Positions 16,508 through 23,065 of a DNA stretch of 34,594 bases are shown piece by piece. The stretch is from the NCBI RefSeq assembly GCF_016862395.1, contig NZ_BOMW01000087.1, forward strand, positions 1 through 34,594, written 5' to 3'. The notes beneath the pieces are model-generated. The model saw only the letters and a list, made by a program, of their open reading frames with translations. It made no database searches and was not told the origin of the DNA. The stretch comes from Actinoplanes siamensis (GTDB lineage: Bacteria; Actinomycetota; Actinomycetes; Mycobacteriales; Micromonosporaceae). The translations under genes and the position numbers were made by a program. Each line of letters starts with the position of its first letter. Position 1 is the stretch's first letter.

Positions 16508-17242
16508 ATGCCGGGAGGCAGGCTCACGCAGCAGGAACGCCAGCAGATCACCCTGGGGCTGGCCGACGGCCTCTCCTACGCGGAGATCGCCCGGCGCCTC
16601 GACCGTCCGACCTCCACCGTCACCCGTGAGGTCATGCGCAACGGCGGCCCCAACGCCTACCGCGCGGACCTCGCCCACCACGCCACCGAGCACCGCGCCC
16701 GCCGCCGCCGCAAGGCCACGCCCGGGCACTCCGGCACGCACCCGCAGCCGCACGGGCGCGACGCCGAGGCGGTGCGTGAGTACGAGGCCACCTTCGCCAC
16801 CGTGTTCATGGAGCAGGGACTGCCCAAGATGACGGCCCGCACGCTGGCCGGCCTCTACACCACCGACAGCGGCAGCCTCACCGCCAGCGAGCTCTCGGCA
16901 CGCCTACAGATCAGCCCGGCGTCGGTCTCCAAGGCGATCGCGTTCCTGGAGAACCAGGGCCTGGTCCGCCGGGAGCGCGACGAGCGGCGCCGGGAACGCT
17001 ATGTGGTCGACGACGACGTCCTGTACCAGTCCATGATGGCCAGCGCCCGGGCGACCGCCCATCTCGGTGAGATCGCCCGGCAGGGCGTGGGCGTCCTCGG
17101 CCCCGGCACCCCGGCCGCCGCCCGGCTGGAGAACATCTCCCGCTTCGTCGAGTTCGTCTCCGAGAGCATCGCCCGTGCCGCCGGTCAGGCCCGCGACATC
17201 CTGCACAGCAAGCTGGAGGCGACCCCGCGGAGCGAGACCTGA
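16508..17242 (+). CDS. Two-HTH transcriptional regulator (IS30-type HTH plus MarR/GbsR-like wHTH)
   Basis: 244 aa. The N-terminal part (LTQQERQQITLGLADGLS, AEIARRLDRPTSTVTREV) matches the HTH_38 domain found in IS30 transposases. A basic linker (ARRRRKA) follows, then a MarR/GbsR-like winged helix (ASELSARLQISPASVSKAIA, FLENQGLVRRERDERRRERY) in the middle and a helical C-terminus probably used for dimerisation. ATG 16508 is set by aaggagg at 16496-16502, 5 bases upstream. It is divergent from the DUF4097 gene, with palindromes between them. No transposase catalytic domain is present, so this is a regulator and not an insertion-sequence remnant. Its ligand is unknown. Confidence 0.85.
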   Translation: MPGGRLTQQERQQITLGLADGLSYAEIARRLDRPTSTVTREVMRNGGPNAYRADLAHHATEHRARRRRKATPGHSGTHPQPHGRDAEAVREYEATFATVFMEQGLPKMTARTLAGLYTTDSGSLTASELSARLQISPASVSKAIAFLENQGLVRRERDERRRERYVVDDDVLYQSMMASARATAHLGEIARQGVGVLGPGTPAAARLENISRFVEFVSESIARAAGQARDILHSKLEATPRSET

Positions 17243-17285
17243 GAGGTCGTCCGGCGGCCGGCAGGCAGCCCCGGAGACCGGCAGC

Positions 17286-17315
17286 ACCCGGGCCGGCGCG
17301 CCCGGCGGCCCGGGT
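17286..17315. terminator. Possible terminator between convergent genes
   Basis: A 9-bp stem (acccgggcc at 17286-17294, ggcccgggt at 17307-17315) with a 12-base loop lies in the 83-base gap between the regulator (+) and the thioesterase (-). Such stems are common in GC-rich DNA; position is the main support. Confidence 0.45.
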
Positions 17316-17325
17316 CCGCGCGAGC

Positions 17326-18090
17326 TCAGCCGAGCGCGGTCGGGACCAGGGCGAGCCGGCGCCGGATCTCCGCCAGGACGGCGGCGCGGTGGGTGGCCAC
17401 GAAGAAGTGGCCGCCCGGGTAGGTCAAGCACGCGAAGCCTCCGAGGGTGTGGCCGTCCCAGGCGGCTGCCTCGGCGGCGCTCACCACGGGGTCGTCCCGG
17501 CCGGTGAACACGGTGATCGGGCAGCGCAGCGGCGTGCCCGGGGTGACCGGGTAGGTCTCCACCGCGCGGTAGTCGGCGCGCAGCGCGGGCAGCGCCATGG
17601 CCCGCACGTCCGGATCCTCCAGCGCGTCGGCGACGCCGGTGTCGGCATCGAGTTGCCGCACGTGGGCGATGAGCCCGTCGTCGGTGAGCCGGTGGACCGC
17701 CTCCGTCCGGCCCCGCGACGGAGCCCGCCGGCCGGACGCGAACAGGTGGGTCAGCGGGTGGCCGGCGCGCTCCAGCAGGATCGCGGTCTCGTAGCCCACC
17801 AAGGCGCCCATGCTGTGCCCGAACAGGGCGACCGGCTGGGGGCCGAGGGCGGCCACCTGCCCGGCCACCGCCTCCGCGAGGGCGGCCACGCTGCTGACCT
17901 GCGGTTCGCCGTGCCGGTCCTGGCGCCCGGGATACTGCACGGCCACGACGTCGACGGAGCCGGCCAGCGCCGCCGAGACCGGGTGGAAGAAGCTGGCCGA
18001 ACCGCCCGCGTGCGGCAGGCAGACGAGCGTGACGCCCGTGTGCGGCCCGGGGTGGAACCGCCGGAACCAGCGCGGGTCGGGCGCGGTCAC
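17326..18090 (-). CDS. Second type II thioesterase
   Basis: 254 aa beginning VTAPDPRWFRRFHPGP, a usual start for discrete PKS/NRPS thioesterases. It has LPHAGG, the nucleophile motif GHSMG, an acidic residue in TGRDDPV and a His in YPGGHFF. It is clearly different from the other type II thioesterase in the window (about 3 kb away), so they are not a recent duplication. GTG 18090 is chosen from the family's normal N-terminus. It has no good ribosome site of its own, but its GTGA overlaps the stop of an upstream 17-codon ORF, which does have a perfect site, so translational coupling is likely. Role: editing of misloaded carriers, possibly release, since the line has no terminal TE. Confidence 0.92.
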   Translation of the reverse strand: MTAPDPRWFRRFHPGPHTGVTLVCLPHAGGSASFFHPVSAALAGSVDVVAVQYPGRQDRHGEPQVSSVAALAEAVAGQVAALGPQPVALFGHSMGALVGYETAILLERAGHPLTHLFASGRRAPSRGRTEAVHRLTDDGLIAHVRQLDADTGVADALEDPDVRAMALPALRADYRAVETYPVTPGTPLRCPITVFTGRDDPVVSAAEAAAWDGHTLGGFACLTYPGGHFFVATHRAAVLAEIRRRLALVPTALG

Positions 18091-18140
18091 GCCGACCACC
18101 GGGCCCGCGGCCGGAAGCTGAAGGTGACGTCGGAACTCAC
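18087..18140 (-). CDS. 17-codon mini-ORF coupled to the type II thioesterase
   Basis: Reads VSSDVTFSFRPRARWSA then TGA. Its GTG (18140) has the best ribosome-binding site of the region, aggagg 6 bases upstream on the minus strand. Its TGA overlaps the thioesterase GTG (GTGA), and its own GTG overlaps the stop of another short ORF. It may be a leader that sets thioesterase translation. An alternative is a frameshift near the 5' end of the thioesterase gene. The peptide itself is not recognised. Confidence 0.4.
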   Translation of the reverse strand: MSSDVTFSFRPRARWSA

Positions 18141-18232
18141 AAGGAACCTCCTGGAGCGGCGGCGGTGCCGGCCGGCGGCACCCCCTGTGGACAGTGGTCC
18201 ACCACGAGGACCGCCACCGTCTGATCCTGCAT
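18137..18232 (-). CDS. Possible 31-aa ORF upstream of the thioesterase leader
   Basis: Starts MQDQTVAVLVVDHCPQG and ends PGGSL with TGA overlapping the GTG of the 17-codon ORF. It completes a chain of three ORFs joined by GTGA overlaps. Upstream of the ATG only a weak GGC-rich ribosome site is seen. It is not recognised and could be chance. Confidence 0.25.
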   Translation of the reverse strand: MQDQTVAVLVVDHCPQGVPPAGTAAAPGGSL

Positions 18233-18619
18233 GCCAGCCACATTAGGGTCGGTGTCGGCGCCCGGGGACCCCTTTCGTCCGTGGTGGCGCGAGGTCCGGG
18301 GTACCTCGTAGGGGTTCGGCGACGGGCGACCCCCGCGCGGGCCGCGGGCCGGCGACGCTCCGTAATCTTCGCCGCGGCGCAATCGGTTGAATGGTCAGTC
18401 GGGCACTGGACTAAAGGTGCGGTTCGGTGAGCGGCCTAGCGGTGGCCGAGGATGGCTTCGTAACCTCAGAAAGACACACATACGGGGGAGTGCAGTGTGG
18501 ACTGGTCACCGAAGCATGGGCAAACGTGGTGAATCGCGACGTGGCGGCCACGGACACGGGGTGAACATGGCCACCCCATCCAGGCGAATACGTCCTGGTG
18601 TCCCGAAGTAGGCGGGCCG
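18233..18619. promoter_or_regulatory. Divergent intergenic region between thioesterase and SARP genes
   Basis: About 390 bases without a convincing gene. It must hold the promoters of the thioesterase chain (-) and of the SARP gene (+). An imperfect inverted repeat cgaggt...acctcg lies near 18290-18310. An open frame at 18387-18611 encodes a low-complexity basic sequence without family features and is not called. No clear -35/-10 pair or SARP heptamer repeat could be picked out by eye. Confidence 0.4.
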
Positions 18620-21600
18620 ATGGAATTCCGTGTGCTCGGTCCGCTCGAGGCGGTCGATGACGACGGGCGGCGCCTCGACCTGGGCGGCCATCGTCAGCAG
18701 ATCGTGCTCGCCAGCCTGACGCTCGAACCGGGCCGGGTGGTCTCGGTCGGCAGGCTGGTCACCGCGGTCTACGGCGAACGGCCGCCCAACAGTGCACGGG
18801 CCCAGGTGCAGATCTGTGTCTCGGCCCTGCGCCGGCTGCTGGCCGCCAACGGGCGGCCGGAGGCGATCGTCACCCGCACCCAGGGATACGCGCTGGAGGT
18901 GCCCGACGACGAGGTCGATTTGCAGCGCTACGAGTCGCTGCTGACCCGGGCGGGCGCGGCCAGCGACAAGGACGAGGCCGTGCGCCTCTACCGTGAGGCG
19001 CTGCGGATGTGGCGCGGCGTGCCGCTGGAGGGACTGGAGAGCGATCCGCTGCGGGCGGCCGCCGACCGGCTCGTCGAGCGCCGGCTCACCGCCACCGAGG
19101 AGTGCATCGACCTCGAGCTCGGCCTGGGCCGGCACGGTGACCTGATCGCCGAGCTGACCGGTCTGGTCGCCGCCCATCCGCTGCGCGAGCGGCTGCGCGG
19201 TCAGCTGATGCTCGCGCTCTACCGGTCCGGCCGGCAGGCCGAGGCGCTGGAGTGCTACCGCTCGGCCCGCCGGATCCTGATCGAGGAACTCGGCCTGGAG
19301 CCAAGCGACCGGCTGCAGCAGCTGGAGAACTCCATCCTCAGCTCCGACGCCGGGCTGAGCCTGCCGACCACCCGCGAGACGGTCGAGGCCGGGGTGATCG
19401 TCGTGGCCGAACCGGTCGCCATCCCGCCGCTCCCGCCCCCGCTCCCGCCGCCGCTCCCCGAACCGGTGCCGCCCGCCGGCGACGCGTCCGGCCTGCCGGG
19501 CACCGGCGGCGGGCCCAGCATGCTGCCCACCGACATCGCCGACTTCACCGGGCGTGCCGAGCAGATCGAGGAGATCCAGGCCTGGTTCGCCGAGGCCGCG
19601 GACAACCCGGCCCGGCTGGCGGTGCCGATCGTCGTGGTCGCCGGCAAACCCGGCATCGGCAAGACGTCGCTGAGCGTGCACGTCGCGCACCGGCTCGCCT
19701 GGCGGTACCCCGACGGCCAGCTCTTCGCCGACCTGCACGGAGGCGCGTCCCGGCAGGCCAGCCCCACCCAGGTGCTGGAACGGTTCCTGCGCACCCTCGG
19801 CGTGCCCGGCAACAAGATCCCGGACGGGCTGGAGGAACGCGCGGAGATGTACCGCGACCTGCTCTCCGACCGGCGCATCCTGATCGTGCTGGACAACGCC
19901 GGCAGCGAGACGCAGCTGTTGCCGCTGCTGCCCGGCAACCCCAGCGCCGCGGTGCTGGTGACCAGCCGCCGACGCCTGGCCGGACTGCCCGGCGCCGAGC
20001 ACATCGAGGTCGACGTCTTCGACTCCGCGCAGTCCATCGCGCTGTTGTCGCGCATCGCCGGCGGCGACCGGGTGCAGTCGGAGACCGACGCGGCCGCCGA
20101 GCTGGCCGAGCTCTGCGGGCAGTTGCCGCTGGCGCTGCGCATCGCCGGTGCCCGGCTGTCGGCGCGCCCGCACTGGACGGTCGAGCAGCTGGCCAGCCGG
20201 CTGGAGAACGAGTCGCGCCGGCTCGACGAACTCAAGCACGGCGCCCTCGGGATCCGGGTGAGCATCTCGCACACCTACGACAACATGGAGGAGAAGGCCC
20301 GCCGGCTGTTCCGCCTGCTCGCCCTGCTCAACTTCCCGGTCTTCGGCGGCTGGGTCAGCGCCGCGCTGCTCGACCAGCCGCTGGTCGACGCGCAGGACCT
20401 GCTCGACGAACTGGTCGACGCGCAGCTGGTGGAGATCACCGGCACCGAGGGCGGCCTGCGTACCCAGTACCGCTTCCACGACCTCATCCGGGTCTTCGCC
20501 CGCGAGCGGCTGGCCGTGGAGGAGGCCGCCGCCGAGCGTGGCGCCGCGTTGTCGCGGGTGCTCAGCGCGCTGCTCTTCCTCGCCGAGCAGGCGCACGGGA
20601 AGCTGCACGGCGAGGACACCCCGCAGGTGCACAGTCAGGCCGAGCGGTGGGCGTTCTCCCCGAAGGTGGTCGCGCGGGTCCTCCGTGATCCGATGGACTG
20701 GCTGGAGCGCGAGCGCCTGACCCTGGTCGCCGGCGTGCGCCAAGCGATGAAGGTCGGCCTGGTCGAGGTCTGCTGGGACCTCGCCTTCACCGCTGTCACG
20801 CTCTTCGAGTCCCGGATCTATCTCGACGACTGGCGCGAGACGCACCGGGTGGCCCTCGCCGCGTGCCGGGCGGCCGGCGACCGGCGCGGCGAGGCGGTGA
20901 TGCTCTACAGCACCGGGTCGCTGGGCATCGTCGAGAAGCGGTTCGACGAGGCCCGGGCCAGCCTCGAGCAGTCCGAGCTGCTGTTCACCCAGCTCGGCGC
21001 CGAGCACGGTGCCGCCCTGGTCAGCCGGCACCTGGCCTATCTGGACCGGATCGCCAGCGAGTTTGACAGCGCGACCCGCCGCTACGGGAAGGCGCTGCGG
21101 GTGCTGCGCGCCGCTGGTGATCTGACCGCGGCGGCGTACGTGCTGAACAGCATGGCGCAGGTGGCGTTGGAGGACGGCAACCCGGACGAGGCCAAGCGCA
21201 TCCTGCCGGAGGCGCTGGAGCTGAGCCGGCGGGCCGGCAGCCGGCGCATCGAGGCGCAGGTGCTGCACCGGCTGGCCGACGCGCACCTGACCGCCGGGGA
21301 CCACGCCGCGGCCGTGACGGCATTCGAGGAGACCCTGGTAGTGGTCCGCGAACTGGCTGATCCGATCGGCCAGGCGTACGCGTTGCACGGGCTCGGCCTG
21401 GCCCACCTGCGCGCCGGTGACCAGGAGCAGGCGAGGACCGCGCTCAACGAGGCGCGGACGCTGGCGGCCGGCACCGGCGAGCGGATGATCGAGGCGCGGG
21501 TCGAGCGGAGCCTGGGCGAGTTGGTGCTGACCATCGGCAAGGCGCCGCAGGCGGTGGTGCACCTGCACCGGGCGCTGGGCCTGTTTCGCACCATCCAGGC

Positions 21601-21727
21601 GCCGGTCTTCGAGGCCAAGGTCCTGACCCTGCTCAGCGAGGCGTACGCCGCCGCGGGCGGGGGCGACCAGCTGTTCGCCGACCCGCCGGCGGCCGACGCG
21701 CCGGCCGCACCGGCCGGGAAGGCCTGA
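18620..21727 (+). CDS. AfsR-type SARP transcriptional regulator (wHTH-BTAD-NB-ARC-TPR)
   Basis: 1035 aa. The N-terminus (MEFRVLGPLEAVDDDGRR; residues 1 to about 95) is the OmpR-like winged-helix DNA-binding domain of Streptomyces antibiotic regulatory proteins. The bacterial transcriptional activation domain follows (about 97-245, with LIAELTGLVAAHPLRERLRG), then a Pro-rich linker (PPLPPPLPPPLPEPVPP), an NB-ARC ATPase domain with P-loop GKPGIGKTS (from residue 342) and LIVLDN as Walker B, and C-terminal TPR-like helices (about 700-1010). Large regulators of this class activate antibiotic clusters, with nucleotide binding and the TPR part tuning activity. Only a weak G-rich ribosome site precedes the ATG. 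It is divergent from the second type II thioesterase and is the most likely pathway-specific activator. Confidence 0.93.
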   Translation: MEFRVLGPLEAVDDDGRRLDLGGHRQQIVLASLTLEPGRVVSVGRLVTAVYGERPPNSARAQVQICVSALRRLLAANGRPEAIVTRTQGYALEVPDDEVDLQRYESLLTRAGAASDKDEAVRLYREALRMWRGVPLEGLESDPLRAAADRLVERRLTATEECIDLELGLGRHGDLIAELTGLVAAHPLRERLRGQLMLALYRSGRQAEALECYRSARRILIEELGLEPSDRLQQLENSILSSDAGLSLPTTRETVEAGVIVVAEPVAIPPLPPPLPPPLPEPVPPAGDASGLPGTGGGPSMLPTDIADFTGRAEQIEEIQAWFAEAADNPARLAVPIVVVAGKPGIGKTSLSVHVAHRLAWRYPDGQLFADLHGGASRQASPTQVLERFLRTLGVPGNKIPDGLEERAEMYRDLLSDRRILIVLDNAGSETQLLPLLPGNPSAAVLVTSRRRLAGLPGAEHIEVDVFDSAQSIALLSRIAGGDRVQSETDAAAELAELCGQLPLALRIAGARLSARPHWTVEQLASRLENESRRLDELKHGALGIRVSISHTYDNMEEKARRLFRLLALLNFPVFGGWVSAALLDQPLVDAQDLLDELVDAQLVEITGTEGGLRTQYRFHDLIRVFARERLAVEEAAAERGAALSRVLSALLFLAEQAHGKLHGEDTPQVHSQAERWAFSPKVVARVLRDPMDWLERERLTLVAGVRQAMKVGLVEVCWDLAFTAVTLFESRIYLDDWRETHRVALAACRAAGDRRGEAVMLYSTGSLGIVEKRFDEARASLEQSELLFTQLGAEHGAALVSRHLAYLDRIASEFDSATRRYGKALRVLRAAGDLTAAAYVLNSMAQVALEDGNPDEAKRILPEALELSRRAGSRRIEAQVLHRLADAHLTAGDHAAAVTAFEETLVVVRELADPIGQAYALHGLGLAHLRAGDQEQARTALNEARTLAAGTGERMIEARVERSLGELVLTIGKAPQAVVHLHRALGLFRTIQAPVFEAKVLTLLSEAYAAAGGGDQLFADPPAADAPAAPAGKA

Positions 21728-22157
21728 CCGCGACGAGGCCGTGGCACTGTCGCACGGCGCGACACCGCATTCGCGGTCCACCGTGGTGCACGAGGTCAGC
21801 TCTGCCCTGACCACGTAGTCCGGGCTGGCCGCGGCGCGCCCTCCGCCGCGCCGGCGGGCACCCCATCGGGCCGCGGCGCGGGCAACCGGGGGCCGGACCC
21901 CTGCGTGATGGCCCGCGCCCCGCGAAAGCCGGCCCTTTCCGCGACTGCGAACCCGGGAACAACCATTCCTGAGCCAGCCTGTTCCCCTGCATTATCGGGC
22001 CGGAGAGGGGTAGGGCCGAACCGGTTCCGGTGCGAGATGATCGGATACGAAATAACGGACGACAGGCGTATGGCCTGTCGTCCGTCGACTTGCTATAGCG
22101 GCCGTCCGGCAAAACGATCCGCATTTATGGCTTTGAATGCGCTTGGTGTGCTTCCGA
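21728..22157. other. Gene-free region after the SARP gene
   Basis: 430 bases between convergent genes. No ORF with family features is seen on either strand. It contains a weak stem (ggtcag 21794-21799, ctgacc 21807-21812) that could end the SARP transcript, and a strong hairpin at 22055-22085, listed separately. Base composition falls toward 22000-22150. Confidence 0.5.
22055..22085 (-). terminator. Terminator of the repeat-peptide gene
   Basis: A perfect 13-bp stem (acggacgacaggc at 22055-22067 and its complement at 22073-22085) with a 5-base loop. Read on the minus strand it is followed by ttatttcg, the best T-rich tail of any hairpin in this window, so it fits the peptide gene ending at 22158. 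It could also stop read-through from the SARP gene. Confidence 0.75.
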
Positions 22158-22412
22158 TCAGGTCCAGGGCCAGGTGTCGGCGTTCGCCGAGGCGTCGGTG
22201 GAGGAGGTCCAGGGCCAGGTGTCGTCGTCGGCCGCGGCGTCGGCGGGGGAGGTCCAGGGCCAGGTGTCCTCCGTGGTGGACGCGACGACCGTGCTGCCCG
22301 CGGCGTGCGTGGCGTCGTCGGCCAGGGCGACGGAGGCGCCGGTCAGGGCGAGCGCGGTTCCGAAAACGGCGGCGACGGCGACGGTGACGATGCGGGCGAC
22401 AGACGAGCGCAT
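22158..22412 (-). CDS. Small secreted protein with three C-terminal DTWPWT repeats
   Basis: 84 aa. Residues 1-31 form a Sec signal peptide (basic MRSSVAR, hydrophobic core, then ALA/DD as likely cleavage site). The mature 53 residues are rich in Asp, Ala, Thr and Ser and contain the hexapeptide DTWPWT at residues 49-54, 64-69 and 79-84, a strict 15-residue period, with the last copy forming the exact C-terminus. The ATG has cggag upstream at normal spacing, and a T-tailed hairpin follows. No known family is recognised. Possibilities: a precursor of a secreted, processed peptide; a wall or surface protein with aromatic repeats; or a binding partner of the divergently encoded transthyretin-fold protein. 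No RiPP maturase is nearby. The opposite strand is also open but shows no signal or family features. Confidence 0.75.
   Translation of the reverse strand: MRSSVARIVTVAVAAVFGTALALTGASVALADDATHAAGSTVVASTTEDTWPWTSPADAAADDDTWPWTSSTDASANADTWPWT
22161..22268. repeat. Three identical 18-bp units at 45-bp period
   Basis: ggtccagggccaggtgtc occurs identically at 22161-22178, 22206-22223 and 22251-22268. The spacers between copies are only similar. On the minus strand each unit encodes DTWPWT. Conservation of the coding units against diverged spacers suggests selection on the peptide or a recent expansion. Confidence 0.9.
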
Positions 22413-22638
22413 GGTGGAACTCCGTTTCAGATGGGATTTCCCGGCTGCCCCGACGTTTGCTCGGCAGCGGTTCTGGAAATGAAGTTATGGCCCGTGCCCA
22501 TTGAGGGGTTATCGAAATCCTTTCGGGTGCGCGATGGCGGTGACGATAGCCATTCAAATGCGAGGCGATAGCGGCCTGTTGAATGATCGCCTCAAGCAGG
22601 CGCCCGTGCAGTCGCGGACCAATGGGAACGAGAATTCG
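22413..22638. promoter_or_regulatory. Divergent promoter region with inverted repeat
   Basis: 226 bases of reduced GC content between the repeat-peptide gene (-) and the transthyretin-fold gene (+). A perfect 8-bp inverted repeat, gaggcgat (22562-22569) and atcgcctc (22586-22593), lies 45 bases before the right-hand start and may be an operator or attenuator. No clear promoter boxes were identified. Confidence 0.4.
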
Positions 22639-22977
22639 ATGAACATCACCACGCAAGCCCTTGATGTCGTGTACGGTCGGCCCGCCGCCGGCATCCCGGC
22701 GCGGCTGGAACGGCGAGCGCCGGACGGCTGGGAGCTGATCGCGGGTGCGACCACCGACAACGACGGTCACATCCTGGACTGGGCCATGAAGCGGCTCGAC
22801 CAAGGTGACTACCGCATCGTCTTCGACAGCGGCTCCTACTTCGCCAGCCTCGGCGTCGGCGTGGTCTATCCCGAGATCGCCGTGGCCTTCGCGCTGCTCG
22901 ACGAAACGGACGCCTGCCAAATCCAGGTGCAGCTCGCGCCGTACTCGTTCTCCACGTTTTTCGGCGCCCGCAGCTGA
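22639..22977 (+). CDS. Transthyretin-fold, 5-hydroxyisourate hydrolase-like protein without catalytic residues
   Basis: 112 aa, the length of a stand-alone 5-hydroxyisourate hydrolase (PucM/UraH). The backbone matches along its length: ITTQALDVVYGRPAAGIPA, TDNDG, GDYRIVFDSGSYFAS, YPEIAVAF and LAPYSFSTF. However, the residues that define the enzyme are replaced: the His of TTHxLD is Gln6, the Arg of DGR is His44, the His of HYHIPLLLSP aligns with Gln94, and the C-terminal YRGS is FFGARS. Hydroxyisourate hydrolysis is therefore very unlikely. The tetramer channel may have been turned to another ligand or reaction, as in vertebrate transthyretin. ATG 22639 has only a weak ribosome site. It lies 88 bases before the isopropylmalate synthase gene, in the same direction, and no other purine-degradation genes are present. 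Confidence 0.85.
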   Translation: MNITTQALDVVYGRPAAGIPARLERRAPDGWELIAGATTDNDGHILDWAMKRLDQGDYRIVFDSGSYFASLGVGVVYPEIAVAFALLDETDACQIQVQLAPYSFSTFFGARS

Positions 22978-23065
22978 CCCATCCATCGGGGGCGCACCTC
23001 GCGCCAATGTGATGAACGCGCCACGGTGACAATCACGCCGCGGCGATGACCAAGGAGGACACGCC

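Noticed and set aside
16508..17242. IS30 transposase remnant
   Set aside because: Only the small N-terminal HTH resembles IS30; no DDE domain or terminal repeats are present, and the rest is a complete MarR/GbsR-like winged helix.
18387..18611. A 74-codon ORF upstream of the SARP gene
   Set aside because: Basic, Gly/Arg-rich translation with no motif and no ribosome site; most likely leader DNA of the SARP gene.
18506..21814. A 1102-codon open frame on the minus strand
   Set aside because: Antisense of the SARP gene, with no family motifs, while the plus strand has clear wHTH, BTAD, P-loop and TPR features.
22161..22268. Three equally spaced identical repeats as a possible CRISPR array
   Set aside because: The units are only 18 bp, the spacers resemble each other, there are no cas genes, and the repeats encode DTWPWT in a gene with a signal peptide and ribosome site.
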